A stretch of 16,631 nt of DNA from Opitutaceae bacterium (GCA_031266495.1 JAISAX010000912.1:1-16631); one strand, 5' to 3'. Shown: positions 7,065 through 16,280, numbered from the stretch's first letter. The notes: generated by a model not told the origin, from the sequence alone. Made by a program: numbers and translations.

Positions 7065-8102
7065 ATGAAAATCCTGATCGTCGAGGACGAGCGCAAGGTC
7101 GGCCAGTTTGTGGAGCGTGCCCTGGCCGAGCAGTACTATACCCCGCACCTCGCCGGCACCTGCGCGGCGGCCAGCGATGCCCTCGCCGAATCTCCTTACG
7201 ATGCGATCATCCTCGACCTCGGGCTTCCCGATGGCGACGGGCTCGACCTGCTCCGGCAGTGGCGGGCATCCGGCTTCGATGAGCCGGTGCTGATTCTCAG
7301 CGCCCGCGACGCCGTTTCCGACCGCATTCACGGACTCAATCTCGGCGCCGACGATTATCTGCCAAAACCGTTCAGCATCGAGGAGCTGCTGGCGCGCATC
7401 CGTTCACTCCTGCGGCGGCGCGCCAGCCCGGGCAACCGCACGACGCTTCTCGAACATCGCGGCATCCGGCTCGATTTGCTGGCTCGCACGGTCACGCATG
7501 CGGGCCAGCCCGTCGAACTCACCAGCCGCGAATTCGCGCTGCTCGAACTTTTTTTGCAAAACGCCGGCCGCGTCCTCACGCGCACGCTCATTGCCGAAAA
7601 GGTATGGGAAGCCTCCTGGGACATGGAGACGAATCTCATTGATGTGTATGTGCGCCGCCTCCGTCAGAAATTCGAACCGGTGGCCAATGTCGGCGGTTCC
7701 GGCGTGGCGTCGCCCCTCATCAAGACGATCCGGGGCACCGGCTATCAGATGATGTGTGGTCCCCCCCCCCCCCCCGAGAGGCGGAGAGAGAGATGTCAGG
7801 TTAACGGAAATTCATTTCCGCTTCATCGGGCGTTCATGCAGATCGGGCAGGGTGGCGGAGTCACATCATGCCATCTGCCGATCCTGCAACATCCGACGTT
7901 TCCGCCTCCGGATTCGCTTCGCCGGCCTCCCCGGTTTCCCGTTTGCGCGGTCTTTGCCGCCGGATCATCGCCTGCCGCCACGGCGGGGCGACGCTGGTGT
8001 TTTTGTTGTTCATCGCGGTGGCCTTTCTCACGCGGACGGCGCTGCTGCTCAAGGCCGCCCGGCAAGTGGACTGGAACGGTTCGCTGGCCGGCGCGTTCCT
8101 GA
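7065..8102 (+). CDS. OmpR/PhoB-type response regulator, C-terminus altered at a C15 tract
   Basis: Two-component transcription factor. The receiver domain (1-120) has acidic pocket Glu7/Asp8 (LIVEDE), phospho-acceptor Asp51 (ILDLGLPDGDG), Ser79 and Lys101 (PKPFS). The winged-helix DNA-binding domain (about 125-230) shows LTSREFALLELF, NLIDVYVRRLRQKF and ending IRGTGYQMM. ATG at 7065 fits MKILIVEDE; a TTG at 7050 is possible. Normal family members end right after the GxGY motif, but this frame runs on for about 115 residues through a C15 tract (7761-7775) and overlaps the next gene by 235 bases. If the tract were 13 or 16 C, the protein would stop at 7804 after PREAEREMSG, a normal 245-aa length. 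So the extension is probably not the native end. No partner kinase is in the window. The neighbours suggest a PmrA-like role in envelope modification. Confidence 0.85.
   Translation: MKILIVEDERKVGQFVERALAEQYYTPHLAGTCAAASDALAESPYDAIILDLGLPDGDGLDLLRQWRASGFDEPVLILSARDAVSDRIHGLNLGADDYLPKPFSIEELLARIRSLLRRRASPGNRTTLLEHRGIRLDLLARTVTHAGQPVELTSREFALLELFLQNAGRVLTRTLIAEKVWEASWDMETNLIDVYVRRLRQKFEPVANVGGSGVASPLIKTIRGTGYQMMCGPPPPPERRRERCQVNGNSFPLHRAFMQIGQGGGVTSCHLPILQHPTFPPPDSLRRPPRFPVCAVFAAGSSPAATAGRRWCFCCSSRWPFSRGRRCCSRPPGKWTGTVRWPARS
7761..7775. repeat. C15 tract at the response regulator 3' end
   Basis: Fifteen C directly follow GTGTGGT, just after the conserved end of the DNA-binding domain. Length sets the C-terminus of the regulator: 15 gives the long overlapping frame, while 13 or 16 give a stop at 7804. 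Confidence 0.8.
7805..7837. promoter_or_regulatory. TTCAT x3 array with 11-bp period, predicted regulator binding site
   Basis: TTCAT occurs at 7811, 7822 and 7833, exactly 11 bases apart, 31 to 57 bases upstream of the transferase ATG. The first copy sits inside a 7+2+7 inverted repeat, CGGAAAT-TC-ATTTCCG (7805-7820). Direct repeats with 11-bp spacing are the usual binding pattern of OmpR/PhoB-type regulators, and such a regulator is encoded immediately upstream. Further TTCAT copies lie in the regulator's own leader (6972, 6978, 7027) without the 11-bp spacing. The binding role is inferred. Confidence 0.45.
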
Positions 8103-10099
8103 CCGGACTGGTGTTCGACGCGGGCGCGGGCCTGTTCGTCGCGGCGCCCTTCGCACTCGTTTCGGGCGCCTTGCCGGCGCGCGTCTTTTCCTGGCGCGGG
8201 GCGGCGCGCTGGACGCGGGCCGCCGCCTGCGGAGCGCTGGCTGTAGTGACCGGAGCGCTACTTTTCGGCGCCGTGGCGGAGTGGTTTTTCTGGGATGAGT
8301 TTGGCGTGCGCTTCAATTTCATCGCCGTCGATTACCTCGTCTATACGCAGGAAGTGATCGGCAACATCCGCGAGTCCTATCCGATGCCCGCAATTTTCGC
8401 CTGGCTCGCGCTCGCGTCCGGCGCGCTGACGTGGCTGCTCGCCCGCACGGGCCTCGTGGCGCTCTGGCTCGATGCGCCCGCCGCGTCCGCGCGACGGCGC
8501 TGGCTTGCCTCCGCCGGATGGATCGGCGCCACCGCGCTGGCCGCCGTCGCGCTCGACTCGCGCCGCCTGCCGTCATTTGAAAATACCTACAACGGAGAAC
8601 TGGCGCGCAATGGCCTCTGGTCGCTCTTTGCGGCGTTTCGCAACAACGAGCTCGATTACGCCCGGTTCTACGCGACGTTGCCCGACGACGAGGCATTCGG
8701 CATTCTCCACCGCGAACTGGCCCGCGATGGCAGCACGCCCATCGGGACGCCCGAAGCGCGTGATACCCTGCGCTTCGTCTCCGGGTCGCGTCCCGGTCCG
8801 GGCACTGGCCCCGAGCAGCGCCCCAACGTCATCCAGATCACGGTCGAAAGCCTCAGCGCGTCGTTCCTCGGCGCGGTCAACCCGAAATCCATGCTCACGC
8901 CCAATCTCGATGCGCTGATCCCGAAAAGCCTCTACTTCGAAAACTTCTACGCCACCGGCAACCGCACCGACCGGGGCATGGAAGCCCTGACGCTTTCGCT
9001 GCCGCCCACGCCCGGGCGATCGCTCGTCAAGCGTCCCGCCAACGCCGGCCTTTTCACCCTCGGCTCCGTCTTTCGTAGTCGAGGATATGATACGGCGTTC
9101 ATTTACAGCGGCTACGGGTATTTCGACAACATGAACGCCTTCTTCGGCGGCAACGGTTACCGGATCATCGATCGCGCCTCCGTGGACAAGCGCGACATCG
9201 CCTTCGCCAACGCCTGGGGCGCGTGCGACGAGGACCTTTTTCAGTGGACGCTGCGCGAGGCCGACGCCGCCGCCGTCGCCGGACAGCCGTTTCACTATTT
9301 CGTGATGACGACGTCCAACCACCGCCCCTACACATTTCCCGAAGGGCGCATCGATTTGCCTTCCAAAACCTCGGGCCGGGCCGGCGCGGTAAAATATACC
9401 GACTACGCGATTGGCGAGTTTATCCGGGAGGCGTCCGCGCGTCCCTGGTTTCGCAATACCGTTTTTGTGATCGTGGCCGATCACTGCGCGTCCTCGGCCG
9501 GCAAGACCGAATTGCCGGTCCGGAACTACCACATCCCGCTCATCATTTATGCGCCGGGCGGCCAGATCGCGCCCGGCCGCGTCAGCCGGCTTGCCAGCCA
9601 GATCGACTATGCGCCGACTTTGCTCGGTCGCCTGGGGTGGAGCTACGCCACGCGTTTTTTCGGTCGGGATGTCATGCGCGGCGACGACGGAGGACGTGCC
9701 GGAAACACCGACAACGCCGATGCGGGCGGCTGGCGTGCCCTGATCGGCAATTACCAGAAACTCGGCTTTTACGAGCCGGGCCAGTTGACCGTGCTCAGCC
9801 CGCTGCGCGGCGTGCACCAGTACGCCTACGATCCCGCCACCGCGCGGCTGACACCGGAAGCCTCCGATACGCGCCGTCGGGACGAGGCCATCGCGTATTA
9901 CCAGACGGCGTCCTGGCTTTACCGGCACGGGCGTTACCGCGCCGTCCCGGCCTCCGACCAGACGCGCTGGAGCGAGGCGTACGGACGAAACAGATACGTC
10001 GAACATGCCGCCGGTTTCCCGATGAGCAGCGGGCCTGCTGTCCCCGCGGTTCCTGCTGTTCGTGCCGTTGCGGACAGCGCCCTTTCCGCCACCCGATGA
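7868..10099 (+). CDS. LtaS/phosphoethanolamine-transferase-like membrane sulfatase-fold protein
   Basis: 743 residues: about five N-terminal membrane segments (41-61, 73-103, 116-140, 174-200, 212-229), then a periplasmic alkaline-phosphatase/sulfatase-fold domain. Active-site candidates match lipoteichoic-acid synthase order: Glu327 (ITVESLSA), nucleophile Thr367 (GNRTDRGMEA), His485 (TSNHRPY) and Asp538-His539 (VADHCASS). Such enzymes move phosphoglycerol or phosphoethanolamine from a phospholipid to a polymer, glucan or lipid A. In a Gram-negative host the acceptor is more likely lipid A or a periplasmic glucan than teichoic acid, but the substrate cannot be read from sequence. GGAG at 7857-7860 is a good ribosome site 7 bases from the ATG. 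The stop overlaps the PAP2 start (ATGA), so the two are translationally coupled. Homology is strong; substrate is open. Confidence 0.88.
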   Translation: MPSADPATSDVSASGFASPASPVSRLRGLCRRIIACRHGGATLVFLLFIAVAFLTRTALLLKAARQVDWNGSLAGAFLTGLVFDAGAGLFVAAPFALVSGALPARVFSWRGAARWTRAAACGALAVVTGALLFGAVAEWFFWDEFGVRFNFIAVDYLVYTQEVIGNIRESYPMPAIFAWLALASGALTWLLARTGLVALWLDAPAASARRRWLASAGWIGATALAAVALDSRRLPSFENTYNGELARNGLWSLFAAFRNNELDYARFYATLPDDEAFGILHRELARDGSTPIGTPEARDTLRFVSGSRPGPGTGPEQRPNVIQITVESLSASFLGAVNPKSMLTPNLDALIPKSLYFENFYATGNRTDRGMEALTLSLPPTPGRSLVKRPANAGLFTLGSVFRSRGYDTAFIYSGYGYFDNMNAFFGGNGYRIIDRASVDKRDIAFANAWGACDEDLFQWTLREADAAAVAGQPFHYFVMTTSNHRPYTFPEGRIDLPSKTSGRAGAVKYTDYAIGEFIREASARPWFRNTVFVIVADHCASSAGKTELPVRNYHIPLIIYAPGGQIAPGRVSRLASQIDYAPTLLGRLGWSYATRFFGRDVMRGDDGGRAGNTDNADAGGWRALIGNYQKLGFYEPGQLTVLSPLRGVHQYAYDPATARLTPEASDTRRRDEAIAYYQTASWLYRHGRYRAVPASDQTRWSEAYGRNRYVEHAAGFPMSSGPAVPAVPAVRAVADSALSATR

Positions 10100-10974
10100 C
10101 ACCGCCCCTCTTTCGTCCCCGGGTGATCGTGTGGTCATTTTTTGCGCTGGCGGCGATCATCGCGCTCTTCGACCTGACGTATCTCGATCTGCGCGTGCAG
10201 GACCTGTTTTTCGATTTCACGACCGGACGCTGGATGATCGACGGAGCCCGCCCGGTGCTGAAGCCGGTTTTTTACTCGGGCATCAAGGTCGTGATCATTG
10301 TCTTCACGGCGTTGCTGTTTCTGTTCGCCGTATTGCCCGCGCGCGCGCGTCTTCGCCTTTGCCGGCTCCTCCCGGGTGTGCTGACGCCGCTGATTGCGGC
10401 GCGGCGTCGCGATTTGCTGGCGGTTGTGGCCACGCTGGCAACCGCTCCCGCGCTGGTGGGGGTTGGCAAGGCCACGACCAACATTCATTATCCGTGCGCT
10501 ATTCGCCGATACGGAGGGGATGTCCCTTACGTCCGGCTTTTCGAAAAATTTCCGGAGGGGGAACGCCCGGCGAAACGCAGCAAGGGGTTTCCCGCCGGTC
10601 ATGCCAGCGGCGGTTTTTCACTGATGAGCCTGGCGGGGCTGGCCGTCACGCGGCGGGGGCGAATCCTCGGTCTCTCGGTCGGCCTCGCCGCGGGCTGGAC
10701 GATGGGGCTCTATCAGCAAATGCGGGGTGTTCATTATCTCAGCCACACGCTCGTCACCATGCTGGTCTGCTGGATTGTCTTTCTCGTGTGGAGACGCCTC
10801 CTTGAGGCGATCGCCCGGCGTGCGGGAAGACCGGAGCGCCCCCCCGGCGCAAGCGCAACCGCTCCGGTCGCGGCCCAATTCCGGATTATATCTTTCGTAT
10901 CACCCGGCACGGGTTTCCGACGGCCAAACTGTTTTCGGGAATGTCTTTTGTCACCACGCTTCCCGCACCGATAA
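10096..10974 (+). CDS. PAP2-family membrane phosphatase
   Basis: 292 residues with several membrane segments (first about 11-27, SFFALAAIIALFDL). The phosphatase motifs are Lys125 (GKATTNIHYP), His169 (FPAGHASGGF) and the third-motif Arg210, His213, His217 (MRGVHYLSHT). The pattern K-x-TTN-x-H-x-P...YGG-x-x-PYV-x-LF is the PAP2 subgroup often found beside PmrA-type regulators and phosphoethanolamine transferases (family knowledge). It would remove a phosphate from a lipid such as a lipid-A or undecaprenyl phosphate. The ATG overlaps the upstream stop as ATGA. The last 45 or so residues past VWRRLLEAIARRAGR are low-complexity and reach 89 bases into the convergent acetyltransferase gene; a C7 run (10839-10845) begins there, so the true end may differ. 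Confidence 0.87.
   Translation: MTPPLFRPRVIVWSFFALAAIIALFDLTYLDLRVQDLFFDFTTGRWMIDGARPVLKPVFYSGIKVVIIVFTALLFLFAVLPARARLRLCRLLPGVLTPLIAARRRDLLAVVATLATAPALVGVGKATTNIHYPCAIRRYGGDVPYVRLFEKFPEGERPAKRSKGFPAGHASGGFSLMSLAGLAVTRRGRILGLSVGLAAGWTMGLYQQMRGVHYLSHTLVTMLVCWIVFLVWRRLLEAIARRAGRPERPPGASATAPVAAQFRIISFVSPGTGFRRPNCFRECLLSPRFPHR
10829..10869. terminator. Possible hairpin between convergent genes
   Basis: GACCGGAGCG (10829-10838) pairs perfectly with CGCTCCGGTC (10860-10869) around a 21-base loop containing C7. It lies at the 3' end of the PAP2 gene and just past the 3' end of the acetyltransferase, so it could end transcription from either side. There is no U-run, so this is a weak call. Confidence 0.3.
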
Positions 10975-11437
10975 TGCTGTTTTTGCCGATAGTTACGCTC
11001 GGCAAAACCAGGACGCCGGCACAAAGCCACACATTATCGCCGATGGTAACGGGGTGGGTGTATTCAAGGCCGTTTATACGCTCCTCCACATCAAAAGAAT
11101 GTTCTTCCGTGATAATGCTTACGTCGGGAGCGATAAAAACGTTGTCGCCGATGGTAATCCTGCCGCTGTCCATGAATTTGCAGTTATAGTTGGCAAAAAA
11201 GTTGTCGCCGACGGTGGTATTGGTGCCGTAGGTGCAGTAAAACGGATTATGAACGTTCGGGTTTTTGCCGACACGCCCGAAGATCGTCCGCAAAACCGCC
11301 TCGCGTTTTTTGATTTTGTTCAGGTGGAGCTTGTTGTATTTATGCAGCTTTCCGGTCGTCAAAAGACGAGCGGCACTGAGTTCCGGGACGTAGGGGTTAT
11401 AAAGAAGCCCGGCGTGGGATTTTTCTTTTTCGGTCAT
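10886..11437 (-). CDS. Maltose/galactoside-type O-acetyltransferase (hexapeptide repeat)
   Basis: 183 residues, usual length for the Maa/LacA family, which acetylate sugars with acetyl-CoA. The N-terminal helical part (LLYNPYVPELSAARLLTTGK, KLHKYNKLH) is followed by a left-handed beta-helix of hexapeptide turns (TTVGDN, ITIGDN, VTIGDN, VTIGKN). The likely catalytic His is His113 (ITEEHSFD). It ends in GNPCRVIRKI, as family members do. I chose the ATG at 11437; an upstream frame to 11614 overlaps lepA and is not family-like. Base composition is visibly more A/T-rich than its neighbours, with Lys and Asn common, suggesting horizontal transfer. It lies 47 bases after lepA on the same strand. The exact sugar is unknown. 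Confidence 0.88.
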   Translation of the reverse strand: MTEKEKSHAGLLYNPYVPELSAARLLTTGKLHKYNKLHLNKIKKREAVLRTIFGRVGKNPNVHNPFYCTYGTNTTVGDNFFANYNCKFMDSGRITIGDNVFIAPDVSIITEEHSFDVEERINGLEYTHPVTIGDNVWLCAGVLVLPSVTIGKNSIIGAGSVVTKDIPENSLAVGNPCRVIRKI

Positions 11438-11484
11438 GGATGGATAATGGATAGAGGTGTTCCGGGTTTTACGGGTGTCGTCGC

Positions 11485-13279
<1,795 letters not shown>

Positions 13280-13391
13280 GAGTGCGGTGAAGTGCGCCTG
13301 CCGTCCGGCGGTACGGAGAGGCGAGCGTCGGATGAAATTGCCCAGCGTGGACGGTGGTCCGCAGCTTTCAAGCGGCGAAATTCGGGGGATC

Positions 13392-13414
13392 GGGGGGGGG
13401 GGGGGGGGGGGGGG
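13392..13414. repeat. G23 tract upstream of lepA
   Basis: Twenty-three G on the plus strand, the longest tract inside the window. It lies in the leader between the Fur-family gene and lepA, 113 bases before the lepA ATG. Confidence 0.85.
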
Positions 13415-13432
13415 AAACCCCGCCCGAGTAAG

Positions 13433-13451
13433 GCCCGGGACCGGCCCGGGC
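13433..13451. terminator. GC hairpin after the Fur-family gene
   Basis: GCCCGGG (13433-13439) and CCCGGGC (13445-13451) form a 7-bp stem with a 5-base loop, seven bases past the stop codon of the Fur-family gene (minus strand). No U-run follows, so it may be a weak or Rho-assisted end. Confidence 0.35.
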
Positions 13452-13457
13452 TGCGGC

Positions 13458-13967
13458 TTACGGTTTCTTCGGGGACTTCCGTCCGCGACGGACAGCCTGC
13501 CGCGCAGGCGGCTCCGTCGCCCCGGCGGTTCCGGCGGCTCCGGCCGCGCCGATGGCCCCGGCGGTCGCACCCGCGCTGTATCCGAAAATCGTCACCTCGC
13601 AGCCGACCGCCACAAAACCCGGCGGCAACGGGCATTGCGCACGCACGTCCGGCGTCTCGCAGTCGAGGCTGAAGATCCGGCCCGTCCTCAGACAATAAAA
13701 GTGCGGATGATGCCGCGGCGTTGGCTTTTCGTAGGATGTCGGCTGGCCGGGAAAGCTCACCCGGGCCAGAGCGCCTTCCTCGACCTGCTCCTGGAGATTG
13801 CGAAACACCGTCCGCAATCCGATGCGCGGCAACCGCCGGCGCGCCAGCGTCCATACCTCCTCGGCGGTCAACGGCCCGGCCGCCCCGGCGATGACTTCGG
13901 CGATGGCGGCGCGCTGGCGTGTGGCATGAAGGCGTTTCCCCTGGGCGGTGATCGGTGACACAGCCAC
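13458..13967 (-). CDS. Fur-family transcriptional regulator, atypical metal site
   Basis: 169 residues. The N-terminal winged helix shows [26 protein letters not shown] and the recognition helix [11 protein letters not shown] (family TVYRNL). The dimerisation half has the metal-binding PRHHPHFYC (His86, His87, His89). Fur, Zur and PerR proteins normally carry a zinc CxxC next to this; here Cys92 is followed by Leu-Arg-Thr, so the second Cys is missing, and no C-terminal CxxC is seen. Lone Cys103, 112 and 123 remain. The C-terminus (after residue 130) is a low-complexity Ala/Gly stretch with a basic tail [10 protein letters not shown], not usual for the family. The start is GTG at 13967 or GTG at 13961. 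The metal or signal sensed is unknown. It lies upstream of lepA on the same strand. Confidence 0.85.
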   Translation of the reverse strand: MAVSPITAQGKRLHATRQRAAIAEVIAGAAGPLTAEEVWTLARRRLPRIGLRTVFRNLQEQVEEGALARVSFPGQPTSYEKPTPRHHPHFYCLRTGRIFSLDCETPDVRAQCPLPPGFVAVGCEVTIFGYSAGATAGAIGAAGAAGTAGATEPPARQAVRRGRKSPKKP

Positions 13968-14022
13968 AAAATCAGGCAGATCAATAAGCGCCGGTCAATG
14001 CGCCACGCATCTCCGCTAATTC

Positions 14023-14038
14023 TGGCATAATGGTGCCA
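14023..14038. promoter_or_regulatory. TGGCA-N6-TGCCA palindrome upstream of the Fur-family gene
   Basis: A short inverted repeat, TGGCA (14023-14027) and TGCCA (14034-14038) separated by six bases, lies 56 bases before the GTG start of the Fur-family gene. It could be an operator. It does not match the Fur-box consensus (GATAATGATAATCATTATC), and its role is only a guess. Confidence 0.25.
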
Positions 14039-14333
14039 AAAAAAGATCGCGCCGTTCCCGCCAGCCGGATTCACCTCGTGGCCGTTCGTTGTTCGATGTT
14101 CGTTCACAGTTTTCGCCGGGCCGGCCCCGTTCGCTCCGCAAGCGACTGCGCGGGGCCGCAATCCGTCCCGGCATCCGCAATTTGAGGACTTCGCCGGGGG
14201 CGGAGGCGCCGGAGTGGCACGGGAGAGTTTTCCCTTGGTCAGGGTGATCCGCTCACGGTTTTGTCTCTCCGGTTTTCCGCTCCGGCGAAGCTCCCTCATG
14301 GTTATCCTTTTCCGGATATCCCGGCCCCGGTGG

Positions 14334-14610
14334 CACGGTGTCCTCGAGTTCGGGCGCGAGTTCGGGCTGATCCTCAACGGGTTTGCTGCGGCTATCGTGT
14401 TGCTCGGCGTCGCCATCGTCGCCCTGTGGATCGGCGCCGAAGCCGGCGGTTTTCGGCAAACCGCTGGCCGGCCTCTCGATCTTCGCGCAGCACCATGTCG
14501 TGGTTACCCGGGTACAACGCCAGGGGCTCGAGTTCACGCCCGCGCCCGGGTTCCGCCTGCAGTTCGGCGACGTGCTCATTCTCCTCCACAGGGCCGCGAC
14601 CGGCGGGTGA
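14334..14610 (+). pseudogene. Remnant of an AspT/YidE-type transporter
   Basis: Two pieces in different frames resemble parts of one transporter. 14334-14435 (frame of 14214) reads VLEFGREFGLI joined to LNGFAAAIVLLGVAIVALWIG, like membrane segments of the AspT/YidE/YbjL antiporters with the intervening VYAIGLQVGPGFF region missing. 14449-14610 (a different frame) reads FGKPLAGLSIFAQHHVVVTR and APGFRLQFGDVLILLH, like a TrkA-C (RCK_C) domain, which occurs in the same family. Frame change and large deletions mean no working transporter. The family match is from memory and is moderate. It lies in the spacer between the Fur-family gene and tatA. Confidence 0.5.
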
Positions 14611-14704
14611 GCGGCGCATATTCCACGCAGTTGCGTGACTTCACCTGGTAACGGATGCTACGCGGATCGTCGGGTATCGACAGGGGCGACGGGGAGGGAC
14701 GAGA

Positions 14705-14716
14705 GGGGGGGGGGGG
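14705..14716. repeat. G12 tract downstream of tatA
   Basis: Twelve G just beyond the tatA stop codon (minus strand), outside any gene. No terminator stem is visible there. Confidence 0.75.
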
Positions 14717-14732
14717 ACGTGCCCGCGTAAAA

Positions 14733-14972
14733 TCAGTTGGTAAACGGATTTTTCTGCGATTCCGTCTTTTTTTTCCGGTCGTTGCCGTTGCCGTCCTCGT
14801 CATCGTCCATGACCTGGGCCTTCTTGAGCTCCTTGATCGATTGACCCAGACCGCGGGCCAGCGCCGGCAATTTGGCGCCGCCAAAGAGCAGGAGCACAAT
14901 GACGAGAATGACAATCAGCTCGGTACCGCCGATGCCCATAAACCCGGCCAGGAGGGGGAGATCAAGAGTCAT
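14733..14972 (-). CDS. tatA: Twin-arginine translocase subunit TatA
   Basis: 79 residues. TatA forms the pore-like assembly through which folded proteins with a twin-arginine signal cross the inner membrane. A short periplasmic N-terminus is followed by one membrane helix (about 16-30, [13 protein letters not shown]), then the [12 protein letters not shown] hinge with its Phe-Gly, an amphipathic helix ([13 protein letters not shown]), and a charged tail. The layout fits TatA rather than TatB. I chose the ATG at 14972; an in-frame ATG at 15140 would add 56 residues lacking TatA features and overlap the SUMF1 gene. A GGGGG run lies one base from the ATG, an unusually short spacing for a ribosome site. 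tatB and tatC are not in the window. Confidence 0.9.
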   Translation of the reverse strand: MTLDLPLLAGFMGIGGTELIVILVIVLLLFGGAKLPALARGLGQSIKELKKAQVMDDDEDGNGNDRKKKTESQKNPFTN

Positions 14973-15046
14973 GCCCCCAATCTGGCCCGGTGCCTCCCCG
15001 AGTAAAGGGGGAAACGCAGATTTGCCGGACCACAGGTGTAACCTTG

Positions 15047-15088
15047 TGGCACGGGCGATTGGCGGATTGGCGGAAAAAAACCGTGCCA
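15047..15088. repeat. TGGCACGG inverted repeat / dispersed repeat, copy 2
   Basis: TGGCACGG (15047-15054) and CCGTGCCA (15081-15088) pair as an 8-bp stem. Within it, 15068-15088 begins TGGCGGAAAAA and ends CCGTGCCA, matching the repeats at 4651 and 16501. On the minus strand it follows the SUMF1 gene and carries a T7 run, so it may also help end its transcript. Confidence 0.5.
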
Positions 15089-15099
15089 TGTCGATCCGC

Positions 15100-16143
15100 T
15101 CAACTGCGGGTGCGGCGGCCACGGCGTCCCCCCACTCCAATCACAAGCGTTATCAGTCCCGTCGCAGCAGCATACGCCCCCGGCTCAGGCACGGCCGCAA
15201 GGCTGGACAACGCCACCACGCGAAAACCGATGTAGTTGGCCTCAAGGGCCGGAGCGAGATTGAGGCGCGCCGAGGACGCGAGGTGGTTGACGTTGCTGCT
15301 GAACGCACCGCCACGCAACCAACGGGCATTGGTATTTACAATGGTATCGTTCCACTCATACACGTTGCCGCCCTGCTGGTACGTTCCGTAAAATGAACTC
15401 GCTCCTTTCACCAGGTCGTAGTGGTTCACTTCCGTAATATACGGGCTGGGGAACGCATAGCCTTCGTCGTTGTAGTTCGCCGTGCCGTCGTTCGCGTTTG
15501 TGCCTGCGGCCAGCGTGTCGGTCACCGGGGTCATGCGATACGTGCCGTCTCCGTTGTAATAGGCGGCTTTATACCACTCGTCCTCGCTGGCTACCGCCCA
15601 TAGCGTGCCGGGGATCACGTCCAGTGTCCGCGTCACGCTGGTTCCGTTGCCCGGTTCCGCGGTTCCTCCGAGGAGGTTGTACACCCCCGTCTCCGTGGTC
15701 CCCGTCGTCAGCCAGTTCGTGAACCTCATCGCATCGTAAAACGATACGTAGTTCACCGGCTTCAGGTCATACCCGGCTTTCACCACATAGGCGGAGCCGC
15801 TCCAGGTGATGCCGCCGTAGGCGCTGCTGCTCATGCTGGTGTTGTAGAGCGCGAGGGTGTTCGCTCCGGTGCTGTCCACCGCGTTGAGGAACGCCGCGTA
15901 CTGCGCGTTCGTCACCTCGTATTTGCCTATCTGGTACTCGTAGGCAACGGCTCCGTAGAGGTTGCCTGTGGTGGAGTCCGCCGCGTTGTCGGTATCGCCG
16001 ACCTTCACCATCAGCGTGGGATCGGTCAGGTAATCGGTCCCCACGTCGGCTCCGAAGGTCGTCGCGGCCCCCGTCAGCGCAAGCGCCGCCAGCAGCGCGG
16101 CGGCATGGTTTTTATGGATTCTGTTTTTGATCCTGTTTTTCAT
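15100..16143 (-). CDS. PEP-CTERM protein with SUMF1/formylglycine-enzyme fold
   Basis: 347 residues. Signal peptide ([20 protein letters not shown], cleavage near residue 32), then a C-type-lectin-like FGE-sulfatase domain: [66 protein letters not shown] and NYIGFRVV. It ends with VPEP, a hydrophobic segment and RRGRRTRS, a PEP-CTERM signal. True formylglycine-generating enzymes use a Cys pair; this protein has no Cys at all, so the fold is probably a binding or structural module on the cell surface. ATG at 16143 is the only sensible start. It lies 127 bases upstream of tatA on the same strand; whether they share a transcript is unknown. Proteins of this type are common in families in Verrucomicrobiota. 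Confidence 0.87.
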   Translation of the reverse strand: MKNRIKNRIHKNHAAALLAALALTGAATTFGADVGTDYLTDPTLMVKVGDTDNAADSTTGNLYGAVAYEYQIGKYEVTNAQYAAFLNAVDSTGANTLALYNTSMSSSAYGGITWSGSAYVVKAGYDLKPVNYVSFYDAMRFTNWLTTGTTETGVYNLLGGTAEPGNGTSVTRTLDVIPGTLWAVASEDEWYKAAYYNGDGTYRMTPVTDTLAAGTNANDGTANYNDEGYAFPSPYITEVNHYDLVKGASSFYGTYQQGGNVYEWNDTIVNTNARWLRGGAFSSNVNHLASSARLNLAPALEANYIGFRVVALSSLAAVPEPGAYAAATGLITLVIGVGGRRGRRTRS

Positions 16144-16176
16144 GATGTTTTCAGAGATTTCAGCATTTCGGTTTTT

Positions 16177-16200
16177 CAGATTTCAGATTTCAGATTTCAG
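16177..16200 (-). repeat. CAGATTT tandem repeat in the leader of the SUMF1 gene
   Basis: Three CAGATTT units plus CAG lie 34 bases upstream of the ATG. On the coding strand they read CTGAAATCTGAAATCTG, sharing ATCTGAAATC with the leader of the PEP-CTERM gene at 6060. Confidence 0.6.
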
Positions 16201-16280
16201 CGTTTTGCTCGTCAGGGGATGATGGCGGAGAGGATGTCGGGTCAGGGGCCTTTCTGGCCGCAGGTGTTGGCCGGAACCGG

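Noticed and set aside
14023..14038. Sigma-54 promoter upstream of the Fur-family gene
   Set aside because: TGGCAC-N5-TGCC on the minus strand looks similar, but the GG to GC spacing is nine rather than ten bases.
13868..14416. Minus-strand 182-aa ORF upstream of the Fur-family gene
   Set aside because: Low-complexity Pro/Arg composition, overlaps both the Fur-family gene and the transporter remnant, and shows no recognisable domain.
15100..16143. SUMF1-fold protein as target of a diversity-generating retroelement
   Set aside because: The fold is a known target class, but the window has no reverse transcriptase and I could not find a template repeat near the gene's 3' end.
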